This document shows, in pieces, positions 19,906 to 30,918 of a stretch of DNA of 64,000 nucleotides. The translations under genes were made by a program, and so were the position numbers. Origin of the DNA: Sphingomonas sp. 67-36 (GTDB lineage Bacteria > Pseudomonadota > Alphaproteobacteria > Sphingomonadales > Sphingomonadaceae); contig MKSU01000004.1 in assembly GCA_001897375.1 (NCBI GenBank), positions 337,603 to 401,602 on the forward strand, given 5' to 3'. Within the stretch, counting starts at the first letter, position 1. Every line of letters starts with the position of its first letter. The notes beneath the pieces were generated by a model. That model did not search any database. It had not been told where the DNA came from and saw only the letters and a program-made list of their open reading frames with translations.

Positions 19906-20279
19906 CGCCCGCCCATCTCCAGCAGGCGGCGGGGGGCGATCAACTCCCAGCTCCGCGCGATTCTGTCCGCCACTCGCTCCCAATCGGTGTCGTCGCGGTT
20001 CAGCCGCATCGCCACCCAGCCGTAGGGGCCGAGATAGGCGGGGCGGAAATAGAAATCCGGGTCCATCTCGATCAGCATCGCCTGTTCCTCGCCGTCGCCG
20101 GCCTTGACGATCGCCACCGTCTCCCCGTCGCCGTGATGATCGTGCCAGAAATAGGCGAAGAACTTGCCCTTTTCGATATGGAATCCGGGCGCGCCGTGGC
20201 TCAGCCGCTCGGCGGCGGCAGGCAGCGCCAGCGCGATCTCGCGCACGCGGGCGAGCGCAAGATCAGGATCGGGGCTCAC
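19902..20279 (-). CDS. MmcQ/YjbR family protein (copy 1)
   Basis: 125 residues from a GTG at 20279 that overlaps the purN stop. The fold cues are an N-terminal helix (ALARVREIALALPAAAERLSHGAPGFHI), the strand pair FFAYFWHDHH, and the C-terminal signature GWVAMRLNRDDTDWERVADRIARSWELIAPRRL. The CyaY-like fold of this family is often labelled DNA-binding, but the role is not established. A second, diverged family member is at 49965-50306. It is co-transcribed with purN and purM. Confidence 0.85.
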   Translation of the reverse strand: MSPDPDLALARVREIALALPAAAERLSHGAPGFHIEKGKFFAYFWHDHHGDGETVAIVKAGDGEEQAMLIEMDPDFYFRPAYLGPYGWVAMRLNRDDTDWERVADRIARSWELIAPRRLLEMGGR

Positions 20280-20839
20280 CGCGCAACCCATTCCGCAAGG
20301 ACGCGCGGATAGAGGCGATGTTCCTCCGCGAGCACGCGCGCGGCGAGCGTTTCCGCGTCGTCACCCGGCTGGATCGGGACGCGCGCCTGCCCCAGCACCT
20401 CGCCGCCGTCCAGTTCCTCGGTGACGAGATGGATCGAGCAGCCGGCTTCCGCGTCGCCGGCATCGATCGCGCGGGCGTGGGTGTCGAGGCCCTTGTATTT
20501 CGGCAGCAGCGAGGGATGGATGTTGACGATCCGCCCGCGCCAGTCCGCGACGAACTTGTCCGACAACAGCCGCATATAGCCGGCGAGCGCGATATATTCG
20601 GCGCCCGCCGCGCGCAGCGCGCCGTCCAGCGCGGCCTCATAGGCGATCTTGCCGATGCCCCTGGGCGACAGCGCGAAGGTGGGGATGCCGTGCTCGCGCG
20701 CCCAGGCGAGGCCGGCGGCGTCCGGCTTGTCCGACGCGACCACCACCACCTGATAGGCGTCGCCGGCCGCCTTCACCAGCGACTGCATGTTCGATCCGCG
20801 CCCGGAAACGAGGATCGCGATCTTCGCCGGCTCGCTCAT
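20276..20839 (-). CDS. purN: Phosphoribosylglycinamide formyltransferase
   Basis: 187 residues, normal length. It transfers a formyl group from 10-formyltetrahydrofolate to GAR in the third step of purine synthesis. Motifs: [13 protein letters not shown] at the N-terminus, the catalytic Asn/His region [22 protein letters not shown], and [14 protein letters not shown]. It overlaps purM by 4 bases (20836-20839), the usual coupled purM-purN pair. Confidence 0.97.
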   Translation of the reverse strand: MSEPAKIAILVSGRGSNMQSLVKAAGDAYQVVVVASDKPDAAGLAWAREHGIPTFALSPRGIGKIAYEAALDGALRAAGAEYIALAGYMRLLSDKFVADWRGRIVNIHPSLLPKYKGLDTHARAIDAGDAEAGCSIHLVTEELDGGEVLGQARVPIQPGDDAETLAARVLAEEHRLYPRVLAEWVAR

Positions 20840-21939
20840 GCGTTATGCGTCGCGGTCCAGTCGCCGCGCGCGCTCCATGTCTCGGTCGAGCCGCGCACGG
20901 TGCAGCCGCGCTCGCCCGCGTCGATCGTGCCGATACGGAAGACGGTCTCGCCCGCTTCCTCCAGCGTGGTGGTCACGGCATCCGCCGCATCGGCCGCGAC
21001 GATCACCGCCATGCCGATGCCGCAGTTGAAGGTGCGCGCCATCTCCTCCGGCTCGATCGCGCCCTGCGCCTGCAGGAACGCCATCAGGCGCGGCTGCGGC
21101 CAGGCATCGGCGTCGACCGACGCGTGGCAGCCGGCGGGCAGCACCCGCGGAATGTTCTCCAGCAAGCCGCCGCCCGTGATATGCGCCAGCCCCTTGATGC
21201 GGCGCTGGCGGACCAGCGGCAGCAGGCTTTTCACATAGATACGGGTCGGCGCCATCAGTGTGTCGATCAGCAGCCGGTCGCGATCGAACAGCGCGGGGCG
21301 ATCGAGCTTCCACGCCTTGTCGGCCGCCAGCCGCCGGACCAGCGAGAAACCGTTGGAGTGGACGCCGGATGAGGCAAGGCCGAGGATGACGTCGCCGGGC
21401 GCGATGTCCGCCCCGGTCAGCACCGCCGACCGCTCCACCGCGCCGACGCAGAAGCCGGCGAGGTCGTAATCGCCCTCGGCATACATGCCGGGCATCTCGG
21501 CCGTCTCCCCGCCGATCAGCGCGCAGCCGGCGATCCTGCACCCTTCCGCGATCGAGGCGACGACCTGCTCGGCCACCCCGTTATCGAGCCGGCCGGTTGC
21601 GTAATAATCGAGGAAGAACAGTGGCTCCGCGCCCTGCACGATCAGATCGTTGGCGCACATCGCGACCAGATCCACGCCGACGCCCTCATGCCGCTCATGC
21701 TCGATCGCGAGCTTCAGCTTGGTGCCGACGCCGTCGTTGGCCGCGACCAGCAGCGGATCGGTGAACCCCGCCGCGCGCAGATCGAAGAAGCCGCCGAATC
21801 CGCCGAGATCCGCATCCGCGCCCGGCCGCCGCGTCGCGCGGGCGAGGGGGGCGATGGCGCGGACCAGCGCGTTGCCGCTGGCGATCGAGACGCCCGCATC
21901 GGCGTAGGTATAGGGCGCGTTGCGACGATCTGTGGTCAT
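20836..21939 (-). CDS. purM: Phosphoribosylformylglycinamidine cyclo-ligase
   Basis: 367 residues. It closes the imidazole ring of aminoimidazole ribotide using ATP. Seen: [15 protein letters not shown], the ATP-binding region [23 protein letters not shown], and [19 protein letters not shown]. The start is the ATG at 21939 ([12 protein letters not shown]); the longer upstream frame overlaps the divergent gene and lacks family similarity. It is the first gene of the purM-purN-yjbR unit. Confidence 0.97.
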   Translation of the reverse strand: MTTDRRNAPYTYADAGVSIASGNALVRAIAPLARATRRPGADADLGGFGGFFDLRAAGFTDPLLVAANDGVGTKLKLAIEHERHEGVGVDLVAMCANDLIVQGAEPLFFLDYYATGRLDNGVAEQVVASIAEGCRIAGCALIGGETAEMPGMYAEGDYDLAGFCVGAVERSAVLTGADIAPGDVILGLASSGVHSNGFSLVRRLAADKAWKLDRPALFDRDRLLIDTLMAPTRIYVKSLLPLVRQRRIKGLAHITGGGLLENIPRVLPAGCHASVDADAWPQPRLMAFLQAQGAIEPEEMARTFNCGIGMAVIVAADAADAVTTTLEEAGETVFRIGTIDAGERGCTVRGSTETWSARGDWTATHNA

Positions 21940-22003
21940 ATGGCGTGCGACTAGCCATATCTCGCTTGGATTTCCACGCCTGCTTCGCCAAAAGGCAGGC
22001 AAG

Positions 22004-23236
22004 ATGCGTCTTCGTCCGTTTTTCCTCACGACCGCCGCGGTCGCGCTGCTGCTCGGCACCGGCATCGGCATCGCGCAGATTGAGGGCGGCGATCGCGGCG
22101 TCGCGCCGGTCGACAGCTCATCCGATTACGAGGTGAGCGGCATTTCCGTCGACGTGGCGGCGAAGGATGCGGACAGCGCGCGCTACGGCGGCTGGCGGCT
22201 GGCGCAGCGCAAGGCGTGGATGCAATTGTCGCAGCGGCTCGGCGCGGGCGGCGGGCTGGTTTCGGACGGGACGCTCGATTCGCTCGTATCCGGCATCGTC
22301 ATCGAGAACGAGCAGATCGGGCCGAACCGCTATATCGCGAAGCTCGGCGTGCTGTTCGATCGCGCCAAGGCCAGCGCGGCGCTCGGCGTCAGCGATTATG
22401 TCAGCCGGTCGGCGCCGATGGTGGTGATTCCGGTGATGTGGTCCGGCGGCACAGCCACCGTGTTCGAACAGCGGACGCCGTGGCAGGAGGCGTGGGCGCG
22501 CTATCGCACCGGCAACAGCACGGTCGATTATATCCGCCCGGTCGGCAGCGGACCGGATCCGCTGCTGCTCAACTACGGCCAGACGCAGCGGCCGGGACGC
22601 GGCTGGTGGCGATCGGTGCTCAATCAATATGGCGGCAGCGACGTGCTGATGCCGACCGTCCGGCTCTATCGCCAATGGCCGGGCGGGCCGGTGGTCGGCG
22701 TGTTCCAGGCGCGGGGCGGGCCGGACAACCGGCTGTTCGGCCAGGTCGCGCTGCGCGTCGGCTCAGCGGCGGGCGTGCCGCAATTGCTCGATGCAGGCGT
22801 GAAGCGGTTGGACGATCTGTATCAGGCGGCGCTGCGCGGCGGCCTGCTGCGCGGCGATCCGGGCCTGTCCTATGTCCCGCCGGTCGAGGCGGCGAGCGAT
22901 GTGGTGACGCCCGACGATTCGCTCCCGGTGGAAAGCGCGACGATCGGCGGCACGATCATCTCCGTGCAGTTCGATTCGCCGGGCGCGCCGGCGGTGAACA
23001 GCACGGAGGGGGCGATGCGCGCGGTGCCCGGCGTCGCCTCGGCGGCGACCTCCAGCCTCGCGCTCGGCGGCATATCGGTGATGACGGTGAATTACGGCGG
23101 CACGCCCGACGCCTTCCGCGCGGCGTTGCAGTCGCGCGGCTGGCAGGTTTTCGGAACCGGCACGACGATCCGCATCCGCCGCGCGCCCCAGTTGCTCCCG
23201 CCCGATGTGGCGGCGGACAACGCGACCGCCGGATGA
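22004..23236 (+). CDS. DUF2066 domain-containing envelope protein
   Basis: 410 residues. A signal peptide-like N-terminus ([24 protein letters not shown]) is followed by the DUF2066 domain (about 45-200), with [20 protein letters not shown] and [13 protein letters not shown]. The C-terminal part repeats a GTTIRIRR-like strand motif. The function is unknown. It is divergent from purM, and its stop overlaps the hdaA start (ATGA). The order purM / DUF2066 / hda-like / ppk1 is one I recall from other sphingomonads. Copper- or polyphosphate-related roles cannot be inferred. Confidence 0.85.
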   Translation: MRLRPFFLTTAAVALLLGTGIGIAQIEGGDRGVAPVDSSSDYEVSGISVDVAAKDADSARYGGWRLAQRKAWMQLSQRLGAGGGLVSDGTLDSLVSGIVIENEQIGPNRYIAKLGVLFDRAKASAALGVSDYVSRSAPMVVIPVMWSGGTATVFEQRTPWQEAWARYRTGNSTVDYIRPVGSGPDPLLLNYGQTQRPGRGWWRSVLNQYGGSDVLMPTVRLYRQWPGGPVVGVFQARGGPDNRLFGQVALRVGSAAGVPQLLDAGVKRLDDLYQAALRGGLLRGDPGLSYVPPVEAASDVVTPDDSLPVESATIGGTIISVQFDSPGAPAVNSTEGAMRAVPGVASAATSSLALGGISVMTVNYGGTPDAFRAALQSRGWQVFGTGTTIRIRRAPQLLPPDVAADNATAG

Positions 23237-23856
23237 GCCAGATCGCGCTGCCGCTGGAGTGGCCCGCCGATCCGCGCGACGAGGAGTTTCTGGTGACGCC
23301 CTCGAACGCGCGGGCGGCGCATCTCGTCGAGCATTGGGGCGCGTGGCCGGTGATGACCGCGCTGCTCACCGGCCCGCGTAAGTCCGGCCGCAGCCTGCTG
23401 GCGCGCATCTTCGCTTCCAAGAGCGGGGGCACGATCATCGACGATGCGGAGAAGCGCCCGGAGGCGGAGTTGTTCCACGCCTGGAACCAGGCGCAGGCGG
23501 AGCGCAAGCCGCTGCTGATCGTCGCCGACGCCGCGCCGCCCGAATGGCGGATCAGGCTGCCCGACCTGCGCTCGCGGCTCGGCGCGTCGCCGGTGGCGGA
23601 GATCGGCGCGCCCGACGACGAGCTGATGCGCGCGCTGCTGGAGCGGCAGTTCCACCGGCGCGGGCTGGATGCGCGGCCCGATCTGATCGACTGGCTCGTC
23701 GCGCGGATCGAGCGTAGTCATATTGCTGTCATGCGAACGGTCGATGCGCTGGATCAGGAAGTGCTGGAACGTCGCAAGCGGCTCTCGATCCCGCTGGCGC
23801 GCACCACGCTTGCCGAAGCCGCGCTGATCCCGCCACCGCCGATGGACCCCGCATGA
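23233..23856 (+). CDS. hdaA: DnaA-regulatory-inactivator Hda homologue (HdaA-like) with degenerate P-loop
   Basis: 207 residues. The N-terminal QIALPL (residues 3-8) matches the QLxLPL-type clamp-binding motif through which Hda docks on the sliding clamp to stimulate DnaA-ATP hydrolysis. A truncated AAA+ fold follows. The Walker A position reads GPRKSGRS (47-54), with Arg53 where the invariant Lys is expected, and the Walker B region is LLIVADA (94-100), without the usual acidic pair. Nucleotide binding is therefore likely weakened. The start overlaps the DUF2066 stop, and the stop overlaps ppk1 (ATGA), so it is translationally coupled to both. Confidence 0.82.
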   Translation: MSQIALPLEWPADPRDEEFLVTPSNARAAHLVEHWGAWPVMTALLTGPRKSGRSLLARIFASKSGGTIIDDAEKRPEAELFHAWNQAQAERKPLLIVADAAPPEWRIRLPDLRSRLGASPVAEIGAPDDELMRALLERQFHRRGLDARPDLIDWLVARIERSHIAVMRTVDALDQEVLERRKRLSIPLARTTLAEAALIPPPPMDPA

Positions 23857-26030
23857 CCCGCCCAGCCCATATCGCCGCAAGCATAAGGGAAGACGACGAC
23901 CCGTTCGAGCCGAGCACGGCCGGGCGCTATTTCAACCGCGAGCTTTCGTGGCTGGCGTTCAACCGGCGCGTGCTGGAGGAGGCGTGCAACCCGGCGCATC
24001 CGCTGCTGGAGCGGCTGCGCTTCCTGTCGATCTCCGGCTCGAACCTCGACGAGTTCTTCATGGTCCGCGTCGCCGGGCTGAAGGGTCAGCAATTGCTGGA
24101 GGTGGAGGCGCGCTCGGCCGATGGGCTGACGCCCTCGCAGCAGCTTGTCGCGATCACGGAAGCGGCGGACAAGCTGCTGATGGATCAGGAGAATGTGTGG
24201 CGCGATATCCGCCACGCGCTCGCCGATGCCGGCATCCAGGTGCTGGGTTCCAGCAAGGTCGACGCGGTGCTGTCGGTCGAGGAGATCGGCTGGCTCGAAA
24301 CGCATTTCCGCGAGCAACTGCTACCGGTGCTGACGCCGCAGGCGCTCGATCCGGCGCATCCCTTCCCGTTCCTGCCCAACAAGGGGCTGGCGGTGATGTT
24401 CGACCTGATGCGCCTGTCCGACGACGAGCCGATCCGTGAGCTGGTGATGCTGCCCGCGTCGATGCGCCGCTTCGTCCGCCTGCCGGGGGAGAAGGCGCGC
24501 TACGTGGCGATCGAATCGATCGTGAAGCGTTTCTCGCCGGTGCTGTTCCCCGGCTATCGGGTGCTCGGCGCGGCGGAGTTCCGTGTGCTGCGCGACAGCG
24601 ATATCGAGATCGAGGAGGAAGCGGAGGACCTCGTCCGCTATTTCGCCAACGCCATCAAGCGCCGCCGGCGCGGGCGGGTGATCCGGCTGGAGCTGGAGAC
24701 CGGGATGCCCGAGGCGCTGGAGACGGTGCTGCGCGACGAGCTTGGCGAGGTCGGCGCGCTCGTCACCGAAAGCGGCTCTTTCCTCGGCATCGGCGAGTTG
24801 GACCAGCTTTACGAGGAGGACCGGCCGGACCTGAAGTTCCCGCCCTTCACGCCGCGCTTTCCCGAGCGCATCCGCGAGTTCGGCGGCGATTGCTTCGCGG
24901 CGATCCGCTCCAAGGACATCATCGTCCATCACCCTTATGAGACGTTCGACGTGGTGCTTGCCTTCCTGAAGCAGGCGGCGGCGGACCCGGACGTGGTGGC
25001 GATCAAGCAGACGCTCTACCGCGCCGGCAAGCAATCCGCCGTCATCAACGCGCTGATCGCGGCGGCGGAGGCGGGCAAGTCGGTGACGGCGGTGGTCGAG
25101 CTGAAGGCGCGGTTCGACGAGGAGCAGAACATGCTGTGGGCCAGCGCGCTGGAACGCGCCGGCGTGCAGGTGGTCTATGGCTTCATCGACTGGAAGACCC
25201 ACGCCAAGATCTCGATGGTGGTGCGGCGCGAGGGTGGGCAGTTCCGTACCTACTGCCATTTCGGCACCGGCAATTACCACCCGGTGACGGCGCGCATCTA
25301 CACCGATCTCAGCTTCTTCACCGCCGATCCGCGCATCGGGCGCGATGCGGCGCAGGTGTTCAACTACATCACCGGCTATGTCGAGCCGCAGGGGATGGAA
25401 CTGCTCGTCATTTCGCCGCGCGGGCTGCGCGACCGCCTGATCGAACTGATCGACGCGGAGATCGCCTTCGCCCGCGCAGGCCGACCGGCGGCGATCTGGG
25501 CGAAGATGAACAGCCTGGTCGATCCGGCGATCATCGAGAAGCTCTATGAGGCGAGCGGCGCGGGGGTGGAGATCGACCTCGTTATCCGCGGCATCTGCTG
25601 CCTCAGACCCAAGGTGCCCGGCATGTCGGACAATATCCGCGTGAAATCGGTGGTCGGGCGCTTCCTGGAGCACAGCCGCATCGCCTGTTTCGGCAACGGC
25701 GCAGCGCTGCCCAACGACGGCGCGCATGTGCTGATCTCCTCGGCGGACTGGATGCCGCGCAACTTCGATCGCCGCGTCGAATATATGCTGCCGCTCACCA
25801 ACGAGACGGTGCATGATCAGGTGCTCGACCAGGTGATGGTCGCCAACCTGATCGACGACGAGCAGAGTTGGGAGCTGGAGCCGGACGGCAGCTACGTCCG
25901 CCTGAAGCCGGGCGACAAGCCATTCAACCTGCATCGTTATTTCATGACCAATCCCTCGCTTTCCGGCCGTGGCGCGGCGCTGGAGGAGGGCGGGCAGGTG
26001 CCGACCCTTTCGTTGCGTCGGCAAGGCTGA
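23853..26030 (+). CDS. ppk1: Polyphosphate kinase 1
   Basis: 725 residues, full length. It reversibly makes inorganic polyphosphate from ATP. Four-domain PPK1 layout: N-terminal [18 protein letters not shown], the head domain, and two phospholipase D-like catalytic domains. His450 in THAKI is the expected autophosphorylated residue and His469 in CHFGTGNY is the second conserved His; the spacing of 19 equals that of the E. coli pair. The ATG overlaps the hdaA stop, and ppx follows after 10 bases. Confidence 0.97.
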   Translation: MTRPAHIAASIREDDDPFEPSTAGRYFNRELSWLAFNRRVLEEACNPAHPLLERLRFLSISGSNLDEFFMVRVAGLKGQQLLEVEARSADGLTPSQQLVAITEAADKLLMDQENVWRDIRHALADAGIQVLGSSKVDAVLSVEEIGWLETHFREQLLPVLTPQALDPAHPFPFLPNKGLAVMFDLMRLSDDEPIRELVMLPASMRRFVRLPGEKARYVAIESIVKRFSPVLFPGYRVLGAAEFRVLRDSDIEIEEEAEDLVRYFANAIKRRRRGRVIRLELETGMPEALETVLRDELGEVGALVTESGSFLGIGELDQLYEEDRPDLKFPPFTPRFPERIREFGGDCFAAIRSKDIIVHHPYETFDVVLAFLKQAAADPDVVAIKQTLYRAGKQSAVINALIAAAEAGKSVTAVVELKARFDEEQNMLWASALERAGVQVVYGFIDWKTHAKISMVVRREGGQFRTYCHFGTGNYHPVTARIYTDLSFFTADPRIGRDAAQVFNYITGYVEPQGMELLVISPRGLRDRLIELIDAEIAFARAGRPAAIWAKMNSLVDPAIIEKLYEASGAGVEIDLVIRGICCLRPKVPGMSDNIRVKSVVGRFLEHSRIACFGNGAALPNDGAHVLISSADWMPRNFDRRVEYMLPLTNETVHDQVLDQVMVANLIDDEQSWELEPDGSYVRLKPGDKPFNLHRYFMTNPSLSGRGAALEEGGQVPTLSLRRQG

Positions 26031-26040
26031 AGGACACGGA

Positions 26041-27492
26041 ATGGCGGCGCCGCGCACGGCGATCATCGACATCGGCTCGAACTCGATCCGACTGGTCGTC
26101 TATCAGGGGCCAGCGCGTCTGCCGGCGATCCTGTTCAACGAGAAGGTGTTGGCCGGGCTGGGGCGCAGCCTCGCCCAAACCGGCGCGATCGATGCCGAGG
26201 CGATGGCCGCCGCCGCGACCGCGCTCACCCGCTTCGCCGCGCTGGCACGCGAGATGCGCTGCGACACGGTGCGCACCGTCGCCACCGCCGCCGCGCGCGA
26301 TGCTGCCAACGGCACCGAACTGCTCGCGGTGGCGGAAGCGGCCGGGCTGACCGTGGAGCTTCTTTCCGGCACGGCGGAAGCACGCGGCGCGGGCTATGGC
26401 GTGCTTTCCGCGATCCCGCAGGCGGACGGCATCGTCGGCGATCTCGGCGGGGGCAGCCTTGAGCTGGTGCGGGTGAAGAACGGCAAGGTCGGCAAACATG
26501 CCTCCTTCCCGCTCGGCGTGCTGCGGATTGCGGCGCTGCGCGAGAAGGGCGGGCTGGATCGCCGCGTCGGGCGGCTGCTGCGCGAGGCCGGCTGGGGCGG
26601 CGCGGGCAAGGGGTTGCCGCTCTATCTGGTCGGTGGATCGTGGCGCGCGCTGGCGCGGCTGGACATGGATCGCACCCATTATCCGCTGCCGATCATCCAC
26701 CAATATGCGATGACGGCCGAAACGGTCGCGCGGCTGGGGCGGACGATCTCGCACGTCGCGAAGGGGCGGCTGAAGGCGGTTCCGGGCCTGTCCTCCGGCC
26801 GTATCCCGACGCTCGGCGACGCGGCGGCGGTGCTGGCGTCGCTGCTCAAGCATCTGAAGAGCAAGGGCACGATCGTCTCCGCCTACGGGCTGCGCGAGGG
26901 GTTGCTCTATGACGCGCTCGACGAGCGGACGCGCGCGCAGGACCCGTTGGTGGTCGCGACGCGCGACGAGGGGCGGCGCGCGGGCCGCTTCCCGGAGCAT
27001 GGCGACCTGCTGCACGACTGGATCGCGCCGCTGTTCGCCGGGGAAGGGCCGGCGGATGCGCGGCTGCGTCATGCCGCCTGCCAGCTCGCCGACGTTGGCT
27101 GGCGCGCCAACCCGGAATTCCGTGCGGAACGCGGGCTGGAGATCGCGCTCCACGGCAATTGGGTCGGCGTCGACGCGCGCGGGCGGGCGATGATGGCGCA
27201 GGCGCTGTGGACCGGGCTGGGCGGCACCACCGCCAGTCCACCGCCGCTGCCCGCGCTGGCGAGCGACGCGGACCTGCGCCGCGCCATCGGCTGGGGACTG
27301 GCGATGCGGCTGGGGCAGCGGCTGTCGGGCGGCCTCGCCGGCCCGTTGCAGCGTTCCCGCCTGACGGTCGATGCGCGCGCCTTGACGCTCGGTCTCGATG
27401 CCGGCGACCACGGCCTCTACGGCGAGGCGGTGGAGAAACGCCATAATGCGCTGGCGGCGGCGCTGGGCCGCGCGCCGATCCTCACCGCCTGA
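26041..27492 (+). CDS. ppx: Ppx/GppA family exopolyphosphatase
   Basis: 483 residues. The ASKHA-fold phosphatase begins TAIIDIGSNSIRLVVY, with the second phosphate loop GIVGDLGGGSLELV (about 131-144) and an HD-type C-terminal region (HGDLLHDWIAPLF, RHAACQLADVGWRANPEFR). It degrades polyphosphate and/or converts pppGpp to ppGpp; the pairing with ppk1 favours exopolyphosphatase. It is the last gene of the DUF2066-hdaA-ppk1-ppx run and converges with the I78 gene with 6 bases between the stops. Confidence 0.94.
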   Translation: MAAPRTAIIDIGSNSIRLVVYQGPARLPAILFNEKVLAGLGRSLAQTGAIDAEAMAAAATALTRFAALAREMRCDTVRTVATAAARDAANGTELLAVAEAAGLTVELLSGTAEARGAGYGVLSAIPQADGIVGDLGGGSLELVRVKNGKVGKHASFPLGVLRIAALREKGGLDRRVGRLLREAGWGGAGKGLPLYLVGGSWRALARLDMDRTHYPLPIIHQYAMTAETVARLGRTISHVAKGRLKAVPGLSSGRIPTLGDAAAVLASLLKHLKSKGTIVSAYGLREGLLYDALDERTRAQDPLVVATRDEGRRAGRFPEHGDLLHDWIAPLFAGEGPADARLRHAACQLADVGWRANPEFRAERGLEIALHGNWVGVDARGRAMMAQALWTGLGGTTASPPPLPALASDADLRRAIGWGLAMRLGQRLSGGLAGPLQRSRLTVDARALTLGLDAGDHGLYGEAVEKRHNALAAALGRAPILTA

Positions 27493-27498
27493 GCGACA

Positions 27499-27792
27499 TC
27501 AGCCGCAGCTCAGGCTGCGCACGATGTTGCGCTCGCCGATCATGATGTTGAGCCGGTCGATGCGGTAATCCATCGTCGCCGGCTGGCCGGGATAGAGCAC
27601 GCGGACGGTCCGCGCGCGCGCCGCCTGCTGCGCGCGGCGCTGGAGCTGCGGTGTGAACGGCATCCCGACGAAGCGCTGTGCCGCCTCGGCACGGCATTGG
27701 CGATGCGACGGTGGCCCGGGCATTCCGGGGCGATCATCGACACATCCGGCGAGCGCGATCAGCGGCAGCGCGGCGATCAGGGCCTTGTTCAT
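27499..27792 (-). CDS. I78-family peptidase inhibitor-like lipoprotein
   Basis: 97 residues. The lipobox LAGC (Cys16) predicts a lipoprotein. The C-terminal segment resembles the I78 / potato inhibitor I-like fold of small peptidase inhibitors: FVGMPFTPQL, then RVLYPGQPATMDYRIDRLNIMI and the final SLSCG. It could protect the envelope from proteases. The ATG overlaps the rnd stop (27789-27792), so it is co-transcribed with rnd. Confidence 0.8.
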   Translation of the reverse strand: MNKALIAALPLIALAGCVDDRPGMPGPPSHRQCRAEAAQRFVGMPFTPQLQRRAQQAARARTVRVLYPGQPATMDYRIDRLNIMIGERNIVRSLSCG

Positions 27793-28967
27793 GCGGCAGT
27801 CCCCTCCGTTCGGGTCATCTTGAGCCTGCCGCCCTGGACCGCGAAGCCGAGTCGGCCCTCGACCAGATCGAGCGCGTCATGCCCGAACTGATCGTAACGC
27901 CAACCGTCGAGAATCGCGAGACCTTCGCGCTGCCCGGCGGCCAGCGCCTCCAGCTCGTCGCTGCGCGCCAGCAGGCGCGGCGCCACGTCGATATCGCGCG
28001 CGCGGATCTTGAGCAGCAGCTTGAGCAGGTCCGCGACCAGCGAGCCTTCCTTGCCCAGCCCCGGCTTGCGATCGTCGCGGGGCGGCATCTCGGCGGCGGA
28101 GAGCGGTTGCGCCTCGGCGATGGCGGTCATCAGGCGCTTGCCGATGTCGTTCGACGCCCATGTCGCGGAAAGCCCGCGCACCCTGGACAGGTCGACCTGC
28201 TTCTTCGGTGGGTGGCCGGCGAGGTCCGCCAGCGTCTCGTCCTTGACGATGCGGCCGCGCGGCAGATCCTTGCTCCGCGCCTCCATCTCGCGCCAGCGCG
28301 CGATCGCCTTCAGCCGCCCGAGCACCTCGGGCTTGCGGCCGGAGATGCGGACGCGCTTCCATGCGAGATCGGGATCGTTGGCGTAGTTGGCCGGATCGGC
28401 CAGCCGCTCCATCTCCTGATCGAGCCACGCGCCCCGCCCGGTCTTGCGCAGCCGTTCGAGCATCCGGGGAAATATCTTCGACAGATGCGTGACGTCGCCG
28501 ATGGCATAATCCACCTGCCGCTGATCGAGCGGCCGCCGCGACCAGTCCGTGAAGCGCGCGCCCTTGTCGATCTGGATGCCGAGCCAGCTATCGACCAGAT
28601 TCGAATAGCCGATCTGCTCACCTTGCCCCAGCGCCATCGCGGCAATCTGCGTATCGAACAGCGGATGCGGCGTCTTGCCGGTGAGGTTGTAGATGATCTC
28701 GATATCCTGCCCGCCGGCGTGGAATACCTTCAGCACCTCCTCGTTATCGACCAGAAGGTCGAGCAGGGGCGTCATGTCCAGCCCCGGCGCCTTGGGATCG
28801 ATCGCGGCGGCTTCCTCGGTATCGGCGATCTGGATCAGGCACAGCTCCGGCCAATAGGTGCTCTCGCGCATGAATTCGGTATCGACGCAGATGAAGGGGG
28901 CGTCGGCGAGGCGGGCGCAGAGGTTGGCGAGCGTCGCGCTGTCGGTGATCAATGGGTGAACGTGCAT
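27789..28967 (-). CDS. rnd: Ribonuclease D
   Basis: 392 residues from the ATG at 28967 (MHVHPLITDSATLAN). The 3'-5' exoribonuclease of the DEDDy group is involved in tRNA 3'-end maturation. Motifs: Exo I FICVDTEFMRE, Exo II FHAGGQDIEIIYN, DTQIAAMALG, and Exo III YAIGDVTHL with the Tyr. A C-terminal HRDC domain (about 210-290) is present. It is divergent from aspS across 67 bases. Confidence 0.95.
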   Translation of the reverse strand: MHVHPLITDSATLANLCARLADAPFICVDTEFMRESTYWPELCLIQIADTEEAAAIDPKAPGLDMTPLLDLLVDNEEVLKVFHAGGQDIEIIYNLTGKTPHPLFDTQIAAMALGQGEQIGYSNLVDSWLGIQIDKGARFTDWSRRPLDQRQVDYAIGDVTHLSKIFPRMLERLRKTGRGAWLDQEMERLADPANYANDPDLAWKRVRISGRKPEVLGRLKAIARWREMEARSKDLPRGRIVKDETLADLAGHPPKKQVDLSRVRGLSATWASNDIGKRLMTAIAEAQPLSAAEMPPRDDRKPGLGKEGSLVADLLKLLLKIRARDIDVAPRLLARSDELEALAAGQREGLAILDGWRYDQFGHDALDLVEGRLGFAVQGGRLKMTRTEGTAA

Positions 28968-29034
28968 ATGTCGCGCCCATAGCTCCACGCGCGCGCCTTG
29001 ACAAAGAGGGGATGGAAGGGGAGGGCGCCGCGCT

Positions 29035-30864
29035 ATGACACAGATGCACGCTTATCGTTCCCACACCTGCGCCCAGCTTTCCGCCGCCAATGTCGGGGAG
29101 ACCGTCCGCCTGTCCGGCTGGGTCCACCGCAAGCGCGATCACGGCGGGGTGCTGTTCGTCGATCTGCGCGATCATTACGGCATCACGCAGATCGTCGCGG
29201 ATAGCGATTCGCCCGCGCTACCGGTGCTGGAATCGCTGCGCGCGGAATCAGTGGTGACGATCGACGGCAACGTGAAGAAGCGTTCCGACGCCACGATCAA
29301 CCCGAACCTCGCGACCGGCGAGATCGAGGTGTTCGCGACCGGCGTGACCGTCCAGTCGATGGCGCAGGAGCTGCCGATGCCGGTGGCGGGCGAGGCGGAA
29401 TATCCGGAGGAGATCCGGCTGCGCTACCGCTTCCTCGACCTGCGCCGCGAGACGCTGCACGCCAATATCATGCTGCGCTCGTCGGTGATCGCCTCGATCC
29501 GGCGACGGATGATCGACCAGGGCTTCACCGAGTTCCAGACGCCGATCCTCACCGCGTCCAGCCCGGAAGGCGCGCGCGACTATCTCGTTCCCAGCCGCGT
29601 CCATCCCGGCAAATTCTACGCGCTGCCGCAGGCGCCGCAGATGTTCAAGCAGCTGCTGATGGTCGCCGGCTTCGATCGTTATTTCCAGATCGCGCCGTGT
29701 TTCCGCGACGAGGACGCGCGCGCGGATCGCTCGCCGGGTGAATTCTACCAGCTCGATTTCGAGATGAGCTATGTCACGCAGGAGGACGTGTTCGCCGCGA
29801 TCGAGCCGGTGCTGCACGGCGTGTTCGAGGAATTCGCGAACTGGCAGGGTAAGGGCCGCAGCGTGTCGCCGCTGCCGTTCCGCCGCATCCCGTATCGCGA
29901 ATCGATGCTGAAATACGGCAACGACAAGCCGGACCTGCGCAACCCGATCCTCATTTCGGATGTGTCGGGGCATTTCGTCGGTTCGGGCTTCGGCCGTTTC
30001 GCCTCGATCGTGGAAGCCGGCGACGTGGTGCGCGCGATCCCTGCGCCGAAGACCGCCGAGAAGTCGCGCAAATTCTTCGACGACATGAACGCCTGGGCGC
30101 AGTCGGAAGGCTTCGCCGGTCTCGGTTATGCCACGCGCAAGGGTGGCGAATGGGGCGGCCCGATCGCCAAGAATCACGGCGAGGACAAGATGAACGCGCT
30201 GGCCGCCGCGCTCGGCCTCGGCCCGGACGACGGCATCTTCTTCGCCGCCGGCAAGGAAGCGCAGGCGGCCAAGCTCGCCGGCCTCGCCCGCACGCGCGTC
30301 GGCGAGCAACTCGACCTGATCGACCAGAATCGCTTCGAATTCTGCTGGATCGTCGATTTCCCGATGTTCGAATATGACGAGGACGCGAAGAAGATCGACT
30401 TCAGCCACAACCCGTTCAGCATGCCGCAAGGTGAGCTGGAAGCGCTGGAGACGAAGAATCCGCTCGATATCCTCGCCTATCAATATGATATCGTCTGCAA
30501 CGGCGTGGAATTGTCGTCGGGCGCGATCCGGAATCACCGCCCGGAGATCATGTACAAGGCGTTCGAGATCGCGGGCTATACGCGCGCGGACGTCGATACG
30601 AACTTCGCGGGCATGATCAACGCGTTCAAATATGGCGCGCCGCCGCACGGCGGCTCCGCGCCGGGCATCGACCGCATCGTCATGCTGCTCGCCGATCAGC
30701 CGAACATCCGCGAGGTGATCGTCTTCCCGATGACGCAGAAGGCGGAGGACCTGATGATGGGCGCTCCCAGCTTCGTCTCCGCGAAGCAGCTTCGCGAACT
30801 GAACCTGCGCTCGACGGCGGAGGTCGCGAACGTCGACAAGGCGGTCGCGCCCGACGCGGGCTGA
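29035..30864 (+). CDS. aspS: Aspartyl-tRNA synthetase (bacterial type)
   Basis: 609 residues: an N-terminal OB-fold anticodon domain (about 1-110; [23 protein letters not shown]), the class II catalytic core with motif 1 near [20 protein letters not shown], motif 2 [21 protein letters not shown], the inserted GAD domain (about 290-420), and motif 3 [18 protein letters not shown] 10 bases upstream favours the ATG at 29035 over the one at 29044. Discrimination between tRNA-Asp and tRNA-Asn cannot be judged from sequence by eye. Confidence 0.97.
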   Translation: MTQMHAYRSHTCAQLSAANVGETVRLSGWVHRKRDHGGVLFVDLRDHYGITQIVADSDSPALPVLESLRAESVVTIDGNVKKRSDATINPNLATGEIEVFATGVTVQSMAQELPMPVAGEAEYPEEIRLRYRFLDLRRETLHANIMLRSSVIASIRRRMIDQGFTEFQTPILTASSPEGARDYLVPSRVHPGKFYALPQAPQMFKQLLMVAGFDRYFQIAPCFRDEDARADRSPGEFYQLDFEMSYVTQEDVFAAIEPVLHGVFEEFANWQGKGRSVSPLPFRRIPYRESMLKYGNDKPDLRNPILISDVSGHFVGSGFGRFASIVEAGDVVRAIPAPKTAEKSRKFFDDMNAWAQSEGFAGLGYATRKGGEWGGPIAKNHGEDKMNALAAALGLGPDDGIFFAAGKEAQAAKLAGLARTRVGEQLDLIDQNRFEFCWIVDFPMFEYDEDAKKIDFSHNPFSMPQGELEALETKNPLDILAYQYDIVCNGVELSSGAIRNHRPEIMYKAFEIAGYTRADVDTNFAGMINAFKYGAPPHGGSAPGIDRIVMLLADQPNIREVIVFPMTQKAEDLMMGAPSFVSAKQLRELNLRSTAEVANVDKAVAPDAG

Positions 30865-30918
30865 GCGACGAATCGATCACAGCTGGCGTCCGGCCCGCTT
30901 TCGCGGCAGGCTGGCGCC

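Noticed and set aside
24321-26072. 583-codon minus-strand open frame
   Set aside because: Antisense to ppk1, which has all catalytic residues; shadow frame.
28998-29003. TTGACA hexamer before aspS as a -35 element
   Set aside because: A -10 at 17 bases would fall in the ribosome-binding site (GAGGGC) and does not resemble a -10.
30895-30906. CCGC-tttc-GCGG dyad before ppk2 as a terminator or REP copy
   Set aside because: Only a 4-base stem, and it lacks the GGAGTCCGG core shared by the two REP-like elements.
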